The position numbers and the translations under genes were made by a program. Shown piece after piece: positions 36,151 to 45,270 of a DNA stretch of 64,000 nucleotides. Numbering within the stretch: the stretch's first letter is position 1; every line of letters begins with the position of its first letter. The notes below the pieces were generated by a model that saw nothing but the letters and a program-made list of their open reading frames with translations, was not told where the DNA came from and did no database searches. This stretch comes from Paraburkholderia kirstenboschensis (GTDB taxonomy: Bacteria; Pseudomonadota; Gammaproteobacteria; Burkholderiales; Burkholderiaceae): assembly GCF_904848585.1 (NCBI RefSeq), contig NZ_CAJHCR010000003.1, positions 62,001 to 126,000 on the forward strand. Reading direction: 5' to 3'.

Positions 36151-36741
36151 ATGAACACCACAAAGCTCGCTATCGTCGCGCTGGCCGCGGCCTTTTCACA
36201 TGGAGCACTCGCCGATACGACGCCGAAGTACGGCGTGACGAGAGAGCCGGGCAAGGTTTCCGTGACGGGAACAGTCAAGACGAAATCGACCATTGTCGGC
36301 ATTGAGCCGGATACCCGGACTGTCTGGCTGAAAGACTCCAAGGGAAAAATCGTGCAAGTCACGGTCGGCGAAGAAGCGAGGAACTTCAGCCAGTTGAAGC
36401 TCGGCGATACGGTCGCAGCCGAGTACACGCAGGCGCTCACGCTTAGCCTGAAGAAAACCACCGGACCCGCGACAGTCAGCGAGAGTCAAACGCTCAACCG
36501 CGCACCGGAAGGGGCAAAACCCGGGGGAACGGCCGCCCGTGCGATCACGGTGATGGCCAATGTCGTCGCTCTGAACCCGCAGACCAACGTGGTGACGCTG
36601 AAGGGTCCGCAGGGTAATTCGGTCGATATCGTCGTGGAAGATCCTGAACAGTTCAAGCGCATCAAGAAAGGCGATCAGGTGGAAGTCGTCTACAACGAAG
36701 CGGTCGCGATATCAGTGGAGCCGCAGGAGATCAGCAAATAA
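36151..36741 (+). CDS. Periplasmic protein with two OB-like beta repeats
   Basis: ATG at 36151 follows GAGGAGATCAGC. The 196-residue product has a signal peptide (MNTTKLAIVALAAAFSHGAL, cleavage near ADT). Two similar segments follow: VSVTGTVKTKSTIVGIEPDT with VKLKLGDTVAAEY-like text, and VMANVVALNPQTNVVTLKGP with IKKGDQVEVVYNEA. This is the pattern of small DUF5666/OB-like repeats found in exported proteins. Function is not known. About 100 bp separate it from the glycine-zipper gene on the same strand, so co-transcription is likely. Confidence 0.75.
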   Translation: MNTTKLAIVALAAAFSHGALADTTPKYGVTREPGKVSVTGTVKTKSTIVGIEPDTRTVWLKDSKGKIVQVTVGEEARNFSQLKLGDTVAAEYTQALTLSLKKTTGPATVSESQTLNRAPEGAKPGGTAARAITVMANVVALNPQTNVVTLKGPQGNSVDIVVEDPEQFKRIKKGDQVEVVYNEAVAISVEPQEISK

Positions 36742-36835
36742 GTCCGGCGGAAAGTGACGAAAACGCGAGCGACCGACGCCGTGACAAATCGCGGGGCGCC
36801 GAGTCGCCTTCAACCCACTGCACCTCAAACCAGAA

Positions 36836-36869
36836 AGATAAAACAGAAGAGGCCCTTCGTTCGGGCCTC
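36836..36869 (-). terminator. Rho-independent terminator of the SYLF gene
   Basis: GAGGCCC (36849-36855) and GGGCCTC (36863-36869) form a 7-bp stem. On the minus strand it is followed by TTCTGTTTTATC. It lies 28 bp beyond the stop of the SYLF lipoprotein gene. Confidence 0.7.
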
Positions 36870-36896
36870 GCGCTGCCGGGTTCTGCCAGACGTCGG

Positions 36897-37469
36897 CTAG
36901 ATATTGATCTTTCCGATCTTCGTGCCTTCCAATGAAACGTTGACCATCAGCCCCGCGTTGGTCAGCACGAACCCGACGATAGGTGCCCGACCCGTATTGG
37001 TGTCGAGCCGGCCATTGGCGCCGACTTTCAATAACGCCACCGACCCATCCACGCCGGCTGTCCAGCCCTTGCTGGCACGAAAGCTGTCGAGCGCGTCTTT
37101 CGTCATGAACATCAGCACGATTGCCTTGGACTGCGCGCCGGCCTGCAGACCAAAGGAAGCGGTCGTTGCGCGGTAGTAGCCCTCAGATGTTTCGCCGACA
37201 CGCAGCGTGCCCTCTCCGTACTCCGCACCGACAACGAGCCCAGCGGCAAGCACGCGCGGGAACACGAGTATGCCCTGCGCTTTCGATGCAAGTTCGCTGG
37301 AACCCTGTGCCATCGAGAAGAGCCGGCTCATGGTGCCGTCGGCACCGGCATCGATCTCCTGGCGCTTGCTCTGGTTCTCTGCCGCACTGGGGCTCGACGC
37401 AGTCGTACATCCGGCCAGATAGGCACTCAAGGCGAGCGTGCTGGAACTGCAAAATGTACGGCGGTTCAT
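36897..37469 (-). CDS. SYLF-domain (YSC84-like) lipoprotein
   Basis: ATG at 37469 follows GAGGGGAATGTC. The 190-residue protein has a lipobox (SAYLAGCTTA) and the SYLF/lipid-binding domain (ILVFPRVLAAGLVVGAEYGE, YYRATTASFGLQAGAQSKAI, FVLTNAGLMVNVSLEGTKIG). Bacterial members are envelope lipoproteins with presumed phospholipid binding. The quasi-palindromic DosR-box-like site at 37562 lies 93 bp upstream and could serve this gene as well as the arcA fragment on the other strand. Confidence 0.9.
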   Translation of the reverse strand: MNRRTFCSSSTLALSAYLAGCTTASSPSAAENQSKRQEIDAGADGTMSRLFSMAQGSSELASKAQGILVFPRVLAAGLVVGAEYGEGTLRVGETSEGYYRATTASFGLQAGAQSKAIVLMFMTKDALDSFRASKGWTAGVDGSVALLKVGANGRLDTNTGRAPIVGFVLTNAGLMVNVSLEGTKIGKINI

Positions 37470-37561
37470 GACATTCCCCTCATTTTGTTCAAGTCGAAGC
37501 GCACCGTCGCCAACGCCACGGCTGAAAACAATGCTAAAGCATTCACTCGCGCGAATGCGTC

Positions 37562-37577
37562 GGACCAAAGTCTTATT
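37562..37577 (+). promoter_or_regulatory. DosR-box-like motif, site 4 (SYLF / arcA-fragment intergenic region)
   Basis: GGACCAAAGTCTTATT lies between divergent genes, 93 bp from the SYLF start and 144 bp from the arcA fragment. Downstream at 37601 is TTGATCCGGA, the left half of an FNR/ANR box; the right half is not conserved. Confidence 0.6.
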
Positions 37578-37720
37578 GTCTCTCTATCCGAACTCCGTCA
37601 CATTGATCCGGACAGCCAGGTACTAGTCATGAGAACAAGTGTGCGCCCTCAGCAGATCTTGTCGCACAGCCCCGGAACTGGCGCTCACATCGGATCATTA
37701 CCTCTCCGAGGAGGTGCACG

Positions 37721-38014
37721 ATGAGCACGGAGAAAGGCGCATTCGGCGTTCATTCTGAAGCAGGCAGATTGCGCAAAGTCATGGTGTGTTCGCCCGGCCT
37801 CGCGCACCAGCGCCTGACTCCCAGCAATTGCGATGATCTACTTTTCGACGACGTCATCTGGGTAAGCCAGGCGAAGCGTGATCATTTCGACTTCGTCACG
37901 AAGATGAGAGAGCGCGGCGTCGACGTCGTCGAGATGCACAATCTGTTGACTGAAACGGTCCAGAGCCCCGAGGATGAAGTTCCCTTCGCGACAGGAATCG
38001 AGTATTACGACTGA
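37721..38014 (+). pseudogene. arcA: 5' fragment of arginine deiminase gene
   Basis: The 97-codon frame has an intact start (GAGGAGGTGCACG before ATG). It encodes [40 protein letters not shown] and [20 protein letters not shown], the unmistakable N-terminus of arginine deiminase. After residue 82 it switches to an unrelated tail and stops. The normal enzyme has about 410-420 residues; the remaining three quarters, including the catalytic Cys, are absent. It cannot be active, although promoter and ribosome-binding site appear preserved. Confidence 0.85.
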
Positions 38015-38077
38015 GTGATAGCCCGCGCGCATGCCGCGTGCTGACGCGGTTCAAGTCTCGCACTCGCAGACGTATGG

Positions 38078-39271
38078 ATGCAGAGAATGAACAGAATAGT
38101 TCGCCCTTCGCAAGACTCCAACGCGCAACGCCAAATGTATCGCCCCACTGTCGACCTCGCGCGTATCGTGCTGGCCGTGTGTGCGCTACTGCTGCTCATT
38201 GGCACCAGCCTGTACATCCTGCACCCGTTCGTGCCCGCACTGATCTGGGGCGCGACAATCGTCGTCACCACCTGGCCCCTCATGCTGAAGATACAGCGCA
38301 GCCTCGGCGGACGCCGCTGGCTGGCCGTGACCGTCATGCTGCTGATCGAGATCGTATTGATCTGCATACCAGCGTTCGGCGCCGTTTCGACGCTCGCAGA
38401 ACATGCCGACGACATCATGTCGTTCATCAAGGTACTACCGGACTACGCGCTTCCGTCTCCGCCTGCCTGGCTCTCGGGCGTTCCACTGTTGCGAGGACTT
38501 GCACGCGAGTGGCAAACGCTGTCAGATGCCGGCGCTGGCGGCATCCTCGCGAAAGTCCAGCCGTATGCTGCCGTGTTCGCGAAGTGGCTGCTCCTGCAGG
38601 TCAGCCTGCTTGGCATGTTCGCTGTGCAGTTGATCCTGATGGTGATCGTGTGCGGCTTGCTCTATGCCGACGGAGAGGCAGCGGTCCGTCTCGTCACCGC
38701 ATTGGCGCTTCGCATAGCACCGGAAAACGGCAACGGCATCGTGCATCTGACCGGTCAATCGATCCGCGCGATCGCACTCGGCGTGGTGGTGACAGCAGTG
38801 GTTCAGGCGTCGCTGGGCGCCATCGGCATCTGGGCTGCAGGCGTGCCCTATGCGGGAGTCATCAGCGTTTTGATCCTGATGATGTGCCTGATCCAGCTCG
38901 GCCCGCTGTTACCGATGCTGGCTTGTGTCGGCTGGCTCTTCGCCCACGACGCGAGACTCGTCGCCATCGTATTGCTCGGGTGGACCCTTTGCGTGTCGGT
39001 GCTGGATAACATCATGCGGCCGATACTTATACGGCGCGCCATTGCCTTGCCGATGGTCCTCATCCTGTCGGGCGTGATAGGCGGTCTGCTTGCGCTAGGG
39101 GTGGCCGGACTCTTTATCGGTCCGGTGATTCTCGCCGTGACTTTCCATCTTCTTCTCGCGTGGACCGAGATGCCGCAAGAATTGACCGATCCGATGAAGC
39201 CGGACAATCCACTCGCGCCGACCGAAAAGCATCGCGCCGCGGGTGCGGCGCCGCCGGATTCACACCAATAG
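38078..39271 (+). CDS. AI-2E family transporter (YdiK/TqsA-like)
   Basis: This 397-residue protein has 7-8 membrane helices. It begins LARIVLAVCALLLLIGTSLY, ILHPFVPALIWGATIVVTTW, and has family motifs near the C-terminus (LGPLLPMLACVGWLFAHDAR, DNIMRPILIRRAIALPMVLI, GLLALGVAGLFIGPVILAV). Members export signalling molecules or small solutes, or act as Na+(Li+)/H+ antiporters; the substrate is open. The start is uncertain (38078, or Met at 38135). It follows the arcA fragment and may use its transcript. Confidence 0.85.
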   Translation: MQRMNRIVRPSQDSNAQRQMYRPTVDLARIVLAVCALLLLIGTSLYILHPFVPALIWGATIVVTTWPLMLKIQRSLGGRRWLAVTVMLLIEIVLICIPAFGAVSTLAEHADDIMSFIKVLPDYALPSPPAWLSGVPLLRGLAREWQTLSDAGAGGILAKVQPYAAVFAKWLLLQVSLLGMFAVQLILMVIVCGLLYADGEAAVRLVTALALRIAPENGNGIVHLTGQSIRAIALGVVVTAVVQASLGAIGIWAAGVPYAGVISVLILMMCLIQLGPLLPMLACVGWLFAHDARLVAIVLLGWTLCVSVLDNIMRPILIRRAIALPMVLILSGVIGGLLALGVAGLFIGPVILAVTFHLLLAWTEMPQELTDPMKPDNPLAPTEKHRAAGAAPPDSHQ

Positions 39272-39277
39272 AATCGA

Positions 39278-40300
39278 TCAGATCAGCAGCCGCCTCGCGT
39301 CTCCGAACATATCCCGTTCAGCGAGAAGATCACTGCGTTTGAAGCGCAGCAATGCGAACGCGCGCGTTAGGTCGGTGGACTCAGGCAGTTGCACGACCGT
39401 GAATTCGACCTCGTTCGCCTCGCGACCATCCGTTCCATCCGCTACGATATTCATTGGGTCCAGCCGCAGCTTTTTCTGTTGCACGCATAGGTATGGCTCC
39501 GGCGAAGACAGCACTTCGCAAATCACGCCCAGCCCGCGCTCGATCGTCTCCGTTTTGAGACCGAGCTGCGCCAGTTCCTGTTCGTTCCGATCGAGTTGCG
39601 CCTGGGCGCGCGCCATCTCGCCCACGCTCGGCGGCGCCTTGCTTCCCAGCAGGGACCGCACGCCGGCGGCCTGCCGCTCCAATAGCGCGAGGCGTGCTCT
39701 GAACAGTGCGCGCTCTTCTTCGAGGGCATCGCGCCGTGACTCGTCGCTTTCGATTTTTTGCAGGCCCTGCAACGTCAACTGGTCGAGCAGACGCAGCATG
39801 ATCTGTTGCCGGAGTTCCGTATCGGTTGCGCCGCATACGCGCACCTGATGATCGCTGAAACTGACGGTAGTTTGAGCGACATCCGAACGGGTGACTACGC
39901 CGTGCTGAGCAACGCCGAACACGTGCCTCTGATCCATGGCCATTCCCAACACCGCGAAAGCCTCGACGGATTCCGCGTGCGTCGAGAAGTAACTGCGCAA
40001 GTGTTCGGATTGACTCAATGCGGCACATACGTCCTGCGGGGCCGCGAAAAAGGCATGAATGCACGGATCGCTGGACCATGCTGCAGCAGTCGCCTCGCGC
40101 GCGGCGGGGACCTCCGCAGTGAGCCGCTCGATGTAGCGCACGGCTTCAGTCAACGCTGGCAACAGACGCGCCTCAAAGTTCCGCGCGAGACGCAACGGCG
40201 GACTCATACCGACGACGCGCTCCACCATTTTCTTCATCTGCTGGTGATCGCCTCGATCGTCGTGACGAGAGCGGTTCAACAACCACGACAGCATGCTCAT
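39278..40300 (-). CDS. Conserved hypothetical cytoplasmic protein
   Basis: The ATG at 40300 follows AGGAGCCGGCG. The 340-residue protein has no signal or membrane helix. The N-terminal half is helical with several His and aromatic residues (DPCIHAFFAAPQDVCAALSQ). A coiled coil around residues 185-250 follows (LEEERALFRARLALLERQAA, ARAQAQLDRNEQELAQLGLK). A beta-rich end (YLCVQQKKLRLDPMNI, VEFTVVQLPESTDLTRAFAL) closes the protein. I do not recognise a family. It is on one strand with the small RRM-like gene 21 bp upstream, so the two probably form an operon. Confidence 0.75.
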   Translation of the reverse strand: MSMLSWLLNRSRHDDRGDHQQMKKMVERVVGMSPPLRLARNFEARLLPALTEAVRYIERLTAEVPAAREATAAAWSSDPCIHAFFAAPQDVCAALSQSEHLRSYFSTHAESVEAFAVLGMAMDQRHVFGVAQHGVVTRSDVAQTTVSFSDHQVRVCGATDTELRQQIMLRLLDQLTLQGLQKIESDESRRDALEEERALFRARLALLERQAAGVRSLLGSKAPPSVGEMARAQAQLDRNEQELAQLGLKTETIERGLGVICEVLSSPEPYLCVQQKKLRLDPMNIVADGTDGREANEVEFTVVQLPESTDLTRAFALLRFKRSDLLAERDMFGDARRLLI

Positions 40301-40321
40301 CGCCGGCTCCTGGCGCACTTT

Positions 40322-40579
40322 TTAAGTCTCGTCGCGTTCCGGAAGAATCTGCGCACTGATCAAGTGTTTTTTCCAGTACATGTTATGGATGCGCGACTGT
40401 AATGTTCTCAAGGAGCTAGGGTTCACGTCGTTGAAAGTCAGTAACGCGCCGGGACGCGAGCCGGCGCCGGGGAGTCGCTGAATAGCGTCGAAGCGCGGGA
40501 ACCCGTACCTCACCAGGAACTCGCCGATCTCTTCATCGGACAATGTCTCGTCGATATTTCCAAGCAGTAGCTCGGCCAT
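40322..40579 (-). CDS. Small RRM-like RNA-binding protein
   Basis: This 85-residue protein has an RRM-like layout: ELLLGNIDETLSDEEIGEFL (strand one and helix one), GFPRFDAIQRLPG, PGALLTFNDVNPSSLRTLQS (RNP1-like region and helix two). The aromatic RNP residues are only partly kept. It is likely cytoplasmic. It heads a two-gene unit with the hypothetical protein at 39278-40300. The RNA target is unknown. Confidence 0.65.
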   Translation of the reverse strand: MAELLLGNIDETLSDEEIGEFLVRYGFPRFDAIQRLPGAGSRPGALLTFNDVNPSSLRTLQSRIHNMYWKKHLISAQILPERDET

Positions 40580-40704
40580 GATGCTGCTCCTTGACCGGTT
40601 GTATGAGCGAGAGGACCCGCGCTGACGGCCGATACAAAGCGTAGTCCACGCTCATCTCAATCGGCGTCTGTTCATGGTCGCACCGCTGAAGTACCCCTGT
40701 AATC

Positions 40705-40720
40705 AGACCAAGGTCGTATT
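40705..40720 (+). promoter_or_regulatory. DosR-box-like motif, site 5 (upstream of MetA-type barrel gene)
   Basis: AGACCAAGGTCGTATT lies 98 bp before the preferred start of the outer-membrane gene. Its position would fall inside the coding frame if the earlier start at 40674 were used, which favours 40818 as the true start. Confidence 0.5.
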
Positions 40721-40817
40721 TCTGGCGGATTGGCCTGCGGGTACGCTGGATTTGTCAACTCCGGTTCATTTTCGAGCGCGGTCGCGCGCTGCGCTCAACC
40801 GTCCATTCAGGCCGACG

Positions 40818-41741
40818 ATGATGCGTACCTGGTGCCGTTGGGCGCTTGCGTGTGCAGGTGCATTCGGCACTCTCCTGGCCAACGCCCCAGCCTGTTCACA
40901 GGAATTGGAACCTCGCTCGTATTCCCCGTCGCCTGTAGGCACCAATTTCCTGCTCGCAACATACTCGCACCTTTCGGGCGATGTACTGACGGACTCGTCT
41001 TTACCGCTTACCGGTGTACAGGCCCAGTTCAACCTGCTGACGCTCGGCTACGTCAGGACCTTCGATCTGCTAGGTCACACGGCCTCGTTCGGCGTCGGGG
41101 TGCCGTTCGCGCGCGGCAACGTCAGCGGCAATGTGATCGATGCGCCCACCGAAGTACATAGAGGCGGCATGGGCGACATGCGACTTCGCCTCACATACAA
41201 CCTTTTCGGTAATCCACCGTTGCCGCCCGAAGCCTTCACAAAGCCGGAGTCGACCACGTCGCTTGGCACCAGCCTTACGGTCATTGCGCCGTCCGGGCAA
41301 TATGTTGATTCGAGGCTCGTCAACATTGGCGCGAACCGATGGGCAGTCAAGCCCGAAGTGGGCATCTCGCAGCCATTCGGAAACTGGTTCATGGACGGAT
41401 CCGCGGGTGCGTGGTTCTTCACGGCTAACAACGACTTTTTCCGCGGAAAGCAGCGTAGCCAGGCGCCATTGATGATCTTTCAGTTTCACCTGGGCTACGG
41501 GTTTCGCCCCGGCCTCTGGATTGCAGGCGATATCGGCTATGCAGCAGGCGGCCGAACCACGACGAACGGTGTCGACGCCGCCGATCGACAGGCCAATATG
41601 CGATACGGCATGACGTTCTCCGTGCCCATTGCACGTGGCTGGTCGACCAAGTTAGCCTTCTCGCACGGACTCGTCACACGAGCCGGCGGAGACTTCACTT
41701 CCATTTCGTTGACACTCCAGTATCGCTGGTTTAGTCAGTGA
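40818..41741 (+). CDS. Outer-membrane barrel protein, phenol-degradation MetA-like family
   Basis: The start at 40818 gives a signal peptide (MMRTWCRWALACAGAFGTLL, cleavage near ACSQ) and a 307-residue product. The mature part reads as amphipathic strands: VGTNFLLATYSHLSGDVLTD, LTLGYVRTFDLLGHTASFGV, PEVGISQPFGNWFMDGSAGA, and a terminal LQYRWFSQ. This matches the MetA-pathway/putative-transporter barrel family. The cargo is unknown. It lies downstream of a DosR-box-like site. Confidence 0.78.
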   Translation: MMRTWCRWALACAGAFGTLLANAPACSQELEPRSYSPSPVGTNFLLATYSHLSGDVLTDSSLPLTGVQAQFNLLTLGYVRTFDLLGHTASFGVGVPFARGNVSGNVIDAPTEVHRGGMGDMRLRLTYNLFGNPPLPPEAFTKPESTTSLGTSLTVIAPSGQYVDSRLVNIGANRWAVKPEVGISQPFGNWFMDGSAGAWFFTANNDFFRGKQRSQAPLMIFQFHLGYGFRPGLWIAGDIGYAAGGRTTTNGVDAADRQANMRYGMTFSVPIARGWSTKLAFSHGLVTRAGGDFTSISLTLQYRWFSQ

Positions 41742-41793
41742 ATGATTGCCGCGCCGCGCGTTGTTTGACAGTCGCCTTCCGTCGCGCCCGCCA

Positions 41794-42381
41794 TCAAGGT
41801 GCGTCGTTCGCCTCCACTGCCGCGGCAATATCGCGGCTGACCGTCGCGAGTGCCCGGTTATGCGCGGCCACTACTGCCCCCATGCCCGGCCCCGACACCG
41901 CTTCCAGTGCAACAGAGCGTCCATATATGGCCCGCCCCTTGCCCGGCGGGCGCACGGTCCAACGTGCGTCCACGGTCACGTCCTTGCCCGGCATCGACTC
42001 GAAACGCATCACGTCCACGCGAACATGCCATGCGGTGAGCGGATCGGCAGCGCCGTCGAATACTGATACTTGCGGCGTGTTGAGCAATGCCGCGAGATCG
42101 TCGGCGATTACCCGCGCTATCTCTCCTTTCAACGGCTGCGCCCACCGGGCGTACTCATTGACAGCGACTTCGTTGCCCTCCATGCGAGTTACGATCTGCG
42201 GACGATTGACCACATCGGGTATGGTCACGGGCCCCACTACCACCGACAGTGGGCGCGCCGCACTCATGCTGGCTGCGGGCGCATCTGCGCTCAATGTATA
42301 GAACGCGGCCGATGGCGACTTGCAGCCGCTAATCAGAACGGCGGCGAGCGCGGGCAAAAGATACACGTAGACGATCTTCAC
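41794..42381 (-). CDS. pqiC: PqiC-type lipoprotein of the Pqi intermembrane transport system
   Basis: The 195-residue lipoprotein (VLISGCKSP lipobox) has the PqiC/ABC-auxiliary domain: FYTLSADAPA, VVVGPVTIPDVVNRPQIVTR and EYARWAQPLKGEIARVIADD. PqiC forms an outer-membrane-anchored ring at the end of the PqiB channel. Its ATG overlaps the end of pqiB by four bases, indicating translational coupling. Confidence 0.92.
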   Translation of the reverse strand: MKIVYVYLLPALAAVLISGCKSPSAAFYTLSADAPAASMSAARPLSVVVGPVTIPDVVNRPQIVTRMEGNEVAVNEYARWAQPLKGEIARVIADDLAALLNTPQVSVFDGAADPLTAWHVRVDVMRFESMPGKDVTVDARWTVRPPGKGRAIYGRSVALEAVSGPGMGAVVAAHNRALATVSRDIAAAVEANDAP

Positions 42382-43994
42382 GGCTTTTGCTCCGACTTGC
42401 CCCGAACGAGTGCTTCGGGATGCTGTTGCAGGTAATCGGCCAGATTGCGAAGTGAGGAAGCGGTCAGCGTCAGTTCCCGCATCGCTTCTTCAGTGGATTG
42501 CTGCAACGACGAATCCGGTTGCAACGCATTGTTCGCGGAGTCGAGTGCCGACTGCGCAGACACAAGCGTGTCGTGAGCTTTCGGCACTACATTCTTGTCC
42601 ACCTGCGACAGCAGCGAATTGGTCGTTTTCATCGCCGCGCGCGCGTCGTTGCCGATTGCTTCGAATGGAATGGCGTTGAGTTTCGTCAGGAGGCGGGTCA
42701 CCGAATCCTGCAATGACTGCAATGTACGCGGCACCGCCGGAAGCTCGGGCGGCGTCTTGTCCCAGTCGATGCTTGCCTTCCTCGCGTCCGGGAAATAATC
42801 GAATGCCAGGTAAAGCTGGCCAGTCAAAGGGTTTCCGCTTCGCAACTGAAAGCGGAAACCGTTCGCGACGAGATAGTTGGCGAGCTCGCGTGGATTTTCG
42901 TGAAGCCGGCCGCCCGCGCCCGTCTGATAGCGCGACGTGAAGCGCTCAGGATAAATTTCGACCTCCACCGGAATACTGAACCGCCGTGTGCCGCGGTCGA
43001 AACGCGTGTAAATCGCCTTGACTTCCCCAATCACCACACCGCGAAAATCGACAGGTGCGCCCACCGTGAGCCCTCGCACCGAATCGGTAAAGTTCACGAC
43101 GTACCGATCGACAATACGGTCGTGCTGTTTCATCGCGTCGCCACGCGATGTATAGAGTTCAAAGCGCGTATTCGCGGCAGCCGGGATGTCTTCTGTCGTA
43201 TCCGCAGGCGATTCGAACGCGACGCCGCCGATGATCACCGAGACGATCGACTGCGTCTCCACCTTCAGGCCATTCGCATCGAATTCCATATTGACGCCAC
43301 TCGCGTGCCAGAAGCGCGTATCGGCTTTGACAAACGCATCGTAAGGCGCATTGACGAATACCTTCAGCGTTACGCCTTTTCCGTCGGGGTCCAATTGATA
43401 AGAAGCAATCTGGCCCACCCGAAGCCTGCGGAAAAAAACCGGCGACCCGACGTCGAGGGAACCGAGGCCCGTGCTTTTGAGTGTGAACTCCCTGCCCGGC
43501 ATATCGCTTGCGAATACAGGCGGCGCTTCGAGTCCGACAAAGTCGCGGCGCGACTTCTTCGAGCTCCCGACATCGACGTCGATGTACGAGCCCGACAAGA
43601 GCGTTCCTAGCCCGGAGACCGTACCGCCCGAGATGCGCGGCCGCACCACCCAGAAGCGCGTGTCGTCGACCAGCAGGTTCGCCACGTCACGTGTGACTTC
43701 CGCCCGGGCCACCACTCGTTTCTGATCGGGTGACAGCATGACCGCTTCGACTATGCCAATGTCGACGTCCTTGAGCTTGAGTTTGGTCTTGCCCGCTTCG
43801 AGTCCCTCGCCGGTTTTGAAACTGACCGTGATCTTCTCGCCGCGTTCGAGCACGGCTTTAGTAGCAAGCCATCCGCCAATCAACACCGCCACGATAGGCA
43901 CGAGCCACACAAGCTGCATGCGCCAGCGCGAGCGCGGAATCACATCCGCCTGCGGAAGTTCCGGGGTGTCGTTAGCTTCGTCGGGCCCGGACAT
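42378..43994 (-). CDS. pqiB: PqiB, MCE-domain intermembrane lipid transport protein
   Basis: The 538-residue protein has one N-terminal membrane helix (LVWLVPIVAVLIGGWLATKA). Three MCE/MlaD domains follow (ITVSFKTGEGLEAGKTKLKL; GSPVFFRRLRVGQIASYQLD; VGAPVDFRGVVIGEVKAIYT) and then a helical tail (LLTKLNAIPFEAIGNDARAA). PqiB builds a syringe-like channel across the periplasm for lipid traffic. It overlaps pqiA by 23 bp and pqiC by 4 bp. Confidence 0.95.
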   Translation of the reverse strand: MSGPDEANDTPELPQADVIPRSRWRMQLVWLVPIVAVLIGGWLATKAVLERGEKITVSFKTGEGLEAGKTKLKLKDVDIGIVEAVMLSPDQKRVVARAEVTRDVANLLVDDTRFWVVRPRISGGTVSGLGTLLSGSYIDVDVGSSKKSRRDFVGLEAPPVFASDMPGREFTLKSTGLGSLDVGSPVFFRRLRVGQIASYQLDPDGKGVTLKVFVNAPYDAFVKADTRFWHASGVNMEFDANGLKVETQSIVSVIIGGVAFESPADTTEDIPAAANTRFELYTSRGDAMKQHDRIVDRYVVNFTDSVRGLTVGAPVDFRGVVIGEVKAIYTRFDRGTRRFSIPVEVEIYPERFTSRYQTGAGGRLHENPRELANYLVANGFRFQLRSGNPLTGQLYLAFDYFPDARKASIDWDKTPPELPAVPRTLQSLQDSVTRLLTKLNAIPFEAIGNDARAAMKTTNSLLSQVDKNVVPKAHDTLVSAQSALDSANNALQPDSSLQQSTEEAMRELTLTASSLRNLADYLQQHPEALVRGKSEQKP

Positions 43995-45270
43995 GATCCG
44001 TCTCCGCTGCGTCCCACATGAGACGCGGATCGAACGACAGCGCGGCGAATAGCGTCAGCACCACGACTGCGCCGAAGGCGATGGCCGCCGGACCTGCCTT
44101 GATCGTCGCAAGCGCCTGGAACTGCACCAGCGCGACGAGCATCGTGATGACGTAGATGTCCAGCATCGACCACCGGCCAACGAGCTCGACCACGCGATAG
44201 ATGCGCGTACGCTGTTCGGGAAGCCACCGCGACCCCAACTGCGTCGAGATCGTCAGGTACGCGAGGCCCATGATCTTGAGCATCGGCACGACGATGCTTG
44301 CAATGAACACCAACGCGGCGAGCGGCCACGAGCCGGAAACCCACAGATAAACGACGCCGCTCATGATGGTGTCTTTCTGTGCGCCAAAGAGCGAACTCGT
44401 GTCCATCACTGGCAACACGTTCGCGGGAACGTATAGAACCGCGGCAGCGAGAAGATAGGCCCATGTCCTGGAAAGGCTCAGTGGCTTGCGGCTGTGCAAC
44501 GGCGATCCGCAACGGGGACAGTCTCGTACATGACCCTTTTCGTGTCGCGCTGGAACAAGCAGATCACACTCGTGACACAGCACGAGACCGCACCCGGCCG
44601 CGGTGAGCGTCGCGCCACCCGGCGTGGACAGCCGCAGCTTCAACGGACGCTCCGCGTGACGCGCACGTGCTCGCGCTATGCGCGCCCATAGCTCATGTGG
44701 ATCGAACGACGCAGAAGCGGCCGCAAGCAGAAGCATCAAAACGACAAACGACCATAACGCGGTCTCCGGCACCACCTTTGCAATGTGAGCGAGTTTGACG
44801 AGGGCGACGAGCAAGCCAAGAATCAGCACTTCGGTCATTCCCCAGGGCCGAGCGAGGCGAAACAGCCTGAACGCTTCGACCGCATAAGGCGGCACACGCC
44901 CGAAACGCAGCGGAACGAGCAGCCAGCACATCGAAAGTGTCTGCAGCGCCGGCATCACAATCGTCGTGATGCCCACGAGTAACGCAAGCGGCCACATTCC
45001 GTCGATGTAGAGCACGCGAACCGAGCCGGCGAGCGTCGTCCGTACGACATGACCGTTGACTGACAAGCCGACGATCGGGCTGACGTTCGAGATGATCAGC
45101 AGTACGACGGCGGCCAGCGTGAACGCCAGCGCATATTCCGGGCCGTTGGAACGACCGCGACGCAGTTCTGCATGGCAGCGCCGGCAGCGCAATGTACTGC
45201 CGGGAGAGACTGCCGGCCCCAGTTGCAGCAAGTCGCAATCGTGGCAAGCAAGGACCTCCGTCGGTCTCAT
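43972..45270 (-). CDS. pqiA: PqiA, paraquat-inducible inner-membrane protein
   Basis: ATG at 45270 follows GGGAGGCAAG. The 432-residue protein has two PqiA domains, each opening with a Cys-rich zinc-ribbon-like segment (LACHDCDLLQL with LRCRRC; LCHECDLLVP with CPRCGSPL). Four helices follow each (for example WPLALLVGITTIVMPALQTL). It is the inner-membrane partner of PqiB. The start overlaps the stop of the small upstream gene by four bases, and a DosR-box-like site lies before that gene. Confidence 0.93.
   Translation of the reverse strand: MRPTEVLACHDCDLLQLGPAVSPGSTLRCRRCHAELRRGRSNGPEYALAFTLAAVVLLIISNVSPIVGLSVNGHVVRTTLAGSVRVLYIDGMWPLALLVGITTIVMPALQTLSMCWLLVPLRFGRVPPYAVEAFRLFRLARPWGMTEVLILGLLVALVKLAHIAKVVPETALWSFVVLMLLLAAASASFDPHELWARIARARARHAERPLKLRLSTPGGATLTAAGCGLVLCHECDLLVPARHEKGHVRDCPRCGSPLHSRKPLSLSRTWAYLLAAAVLYVPANVLPVMDTSSLFGAQKDTIMSGVVYLWVSGSWPLAALVFIASIVVPMLKIMGLAYLTISTQLGSRWLPEQRTRIYRVVELVGRWSMLDIYVITMLVALVQFQALATIKAGPAAIAFGAVVVLTLFAALSFDPRLMWDAAETDHVRARRS

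Noticed and set aside
37601..37614. FNR box before the arcA fragment
   Set aside because: Only the left half TTGAT is present; the right half ACAGC does not match ATCAA.
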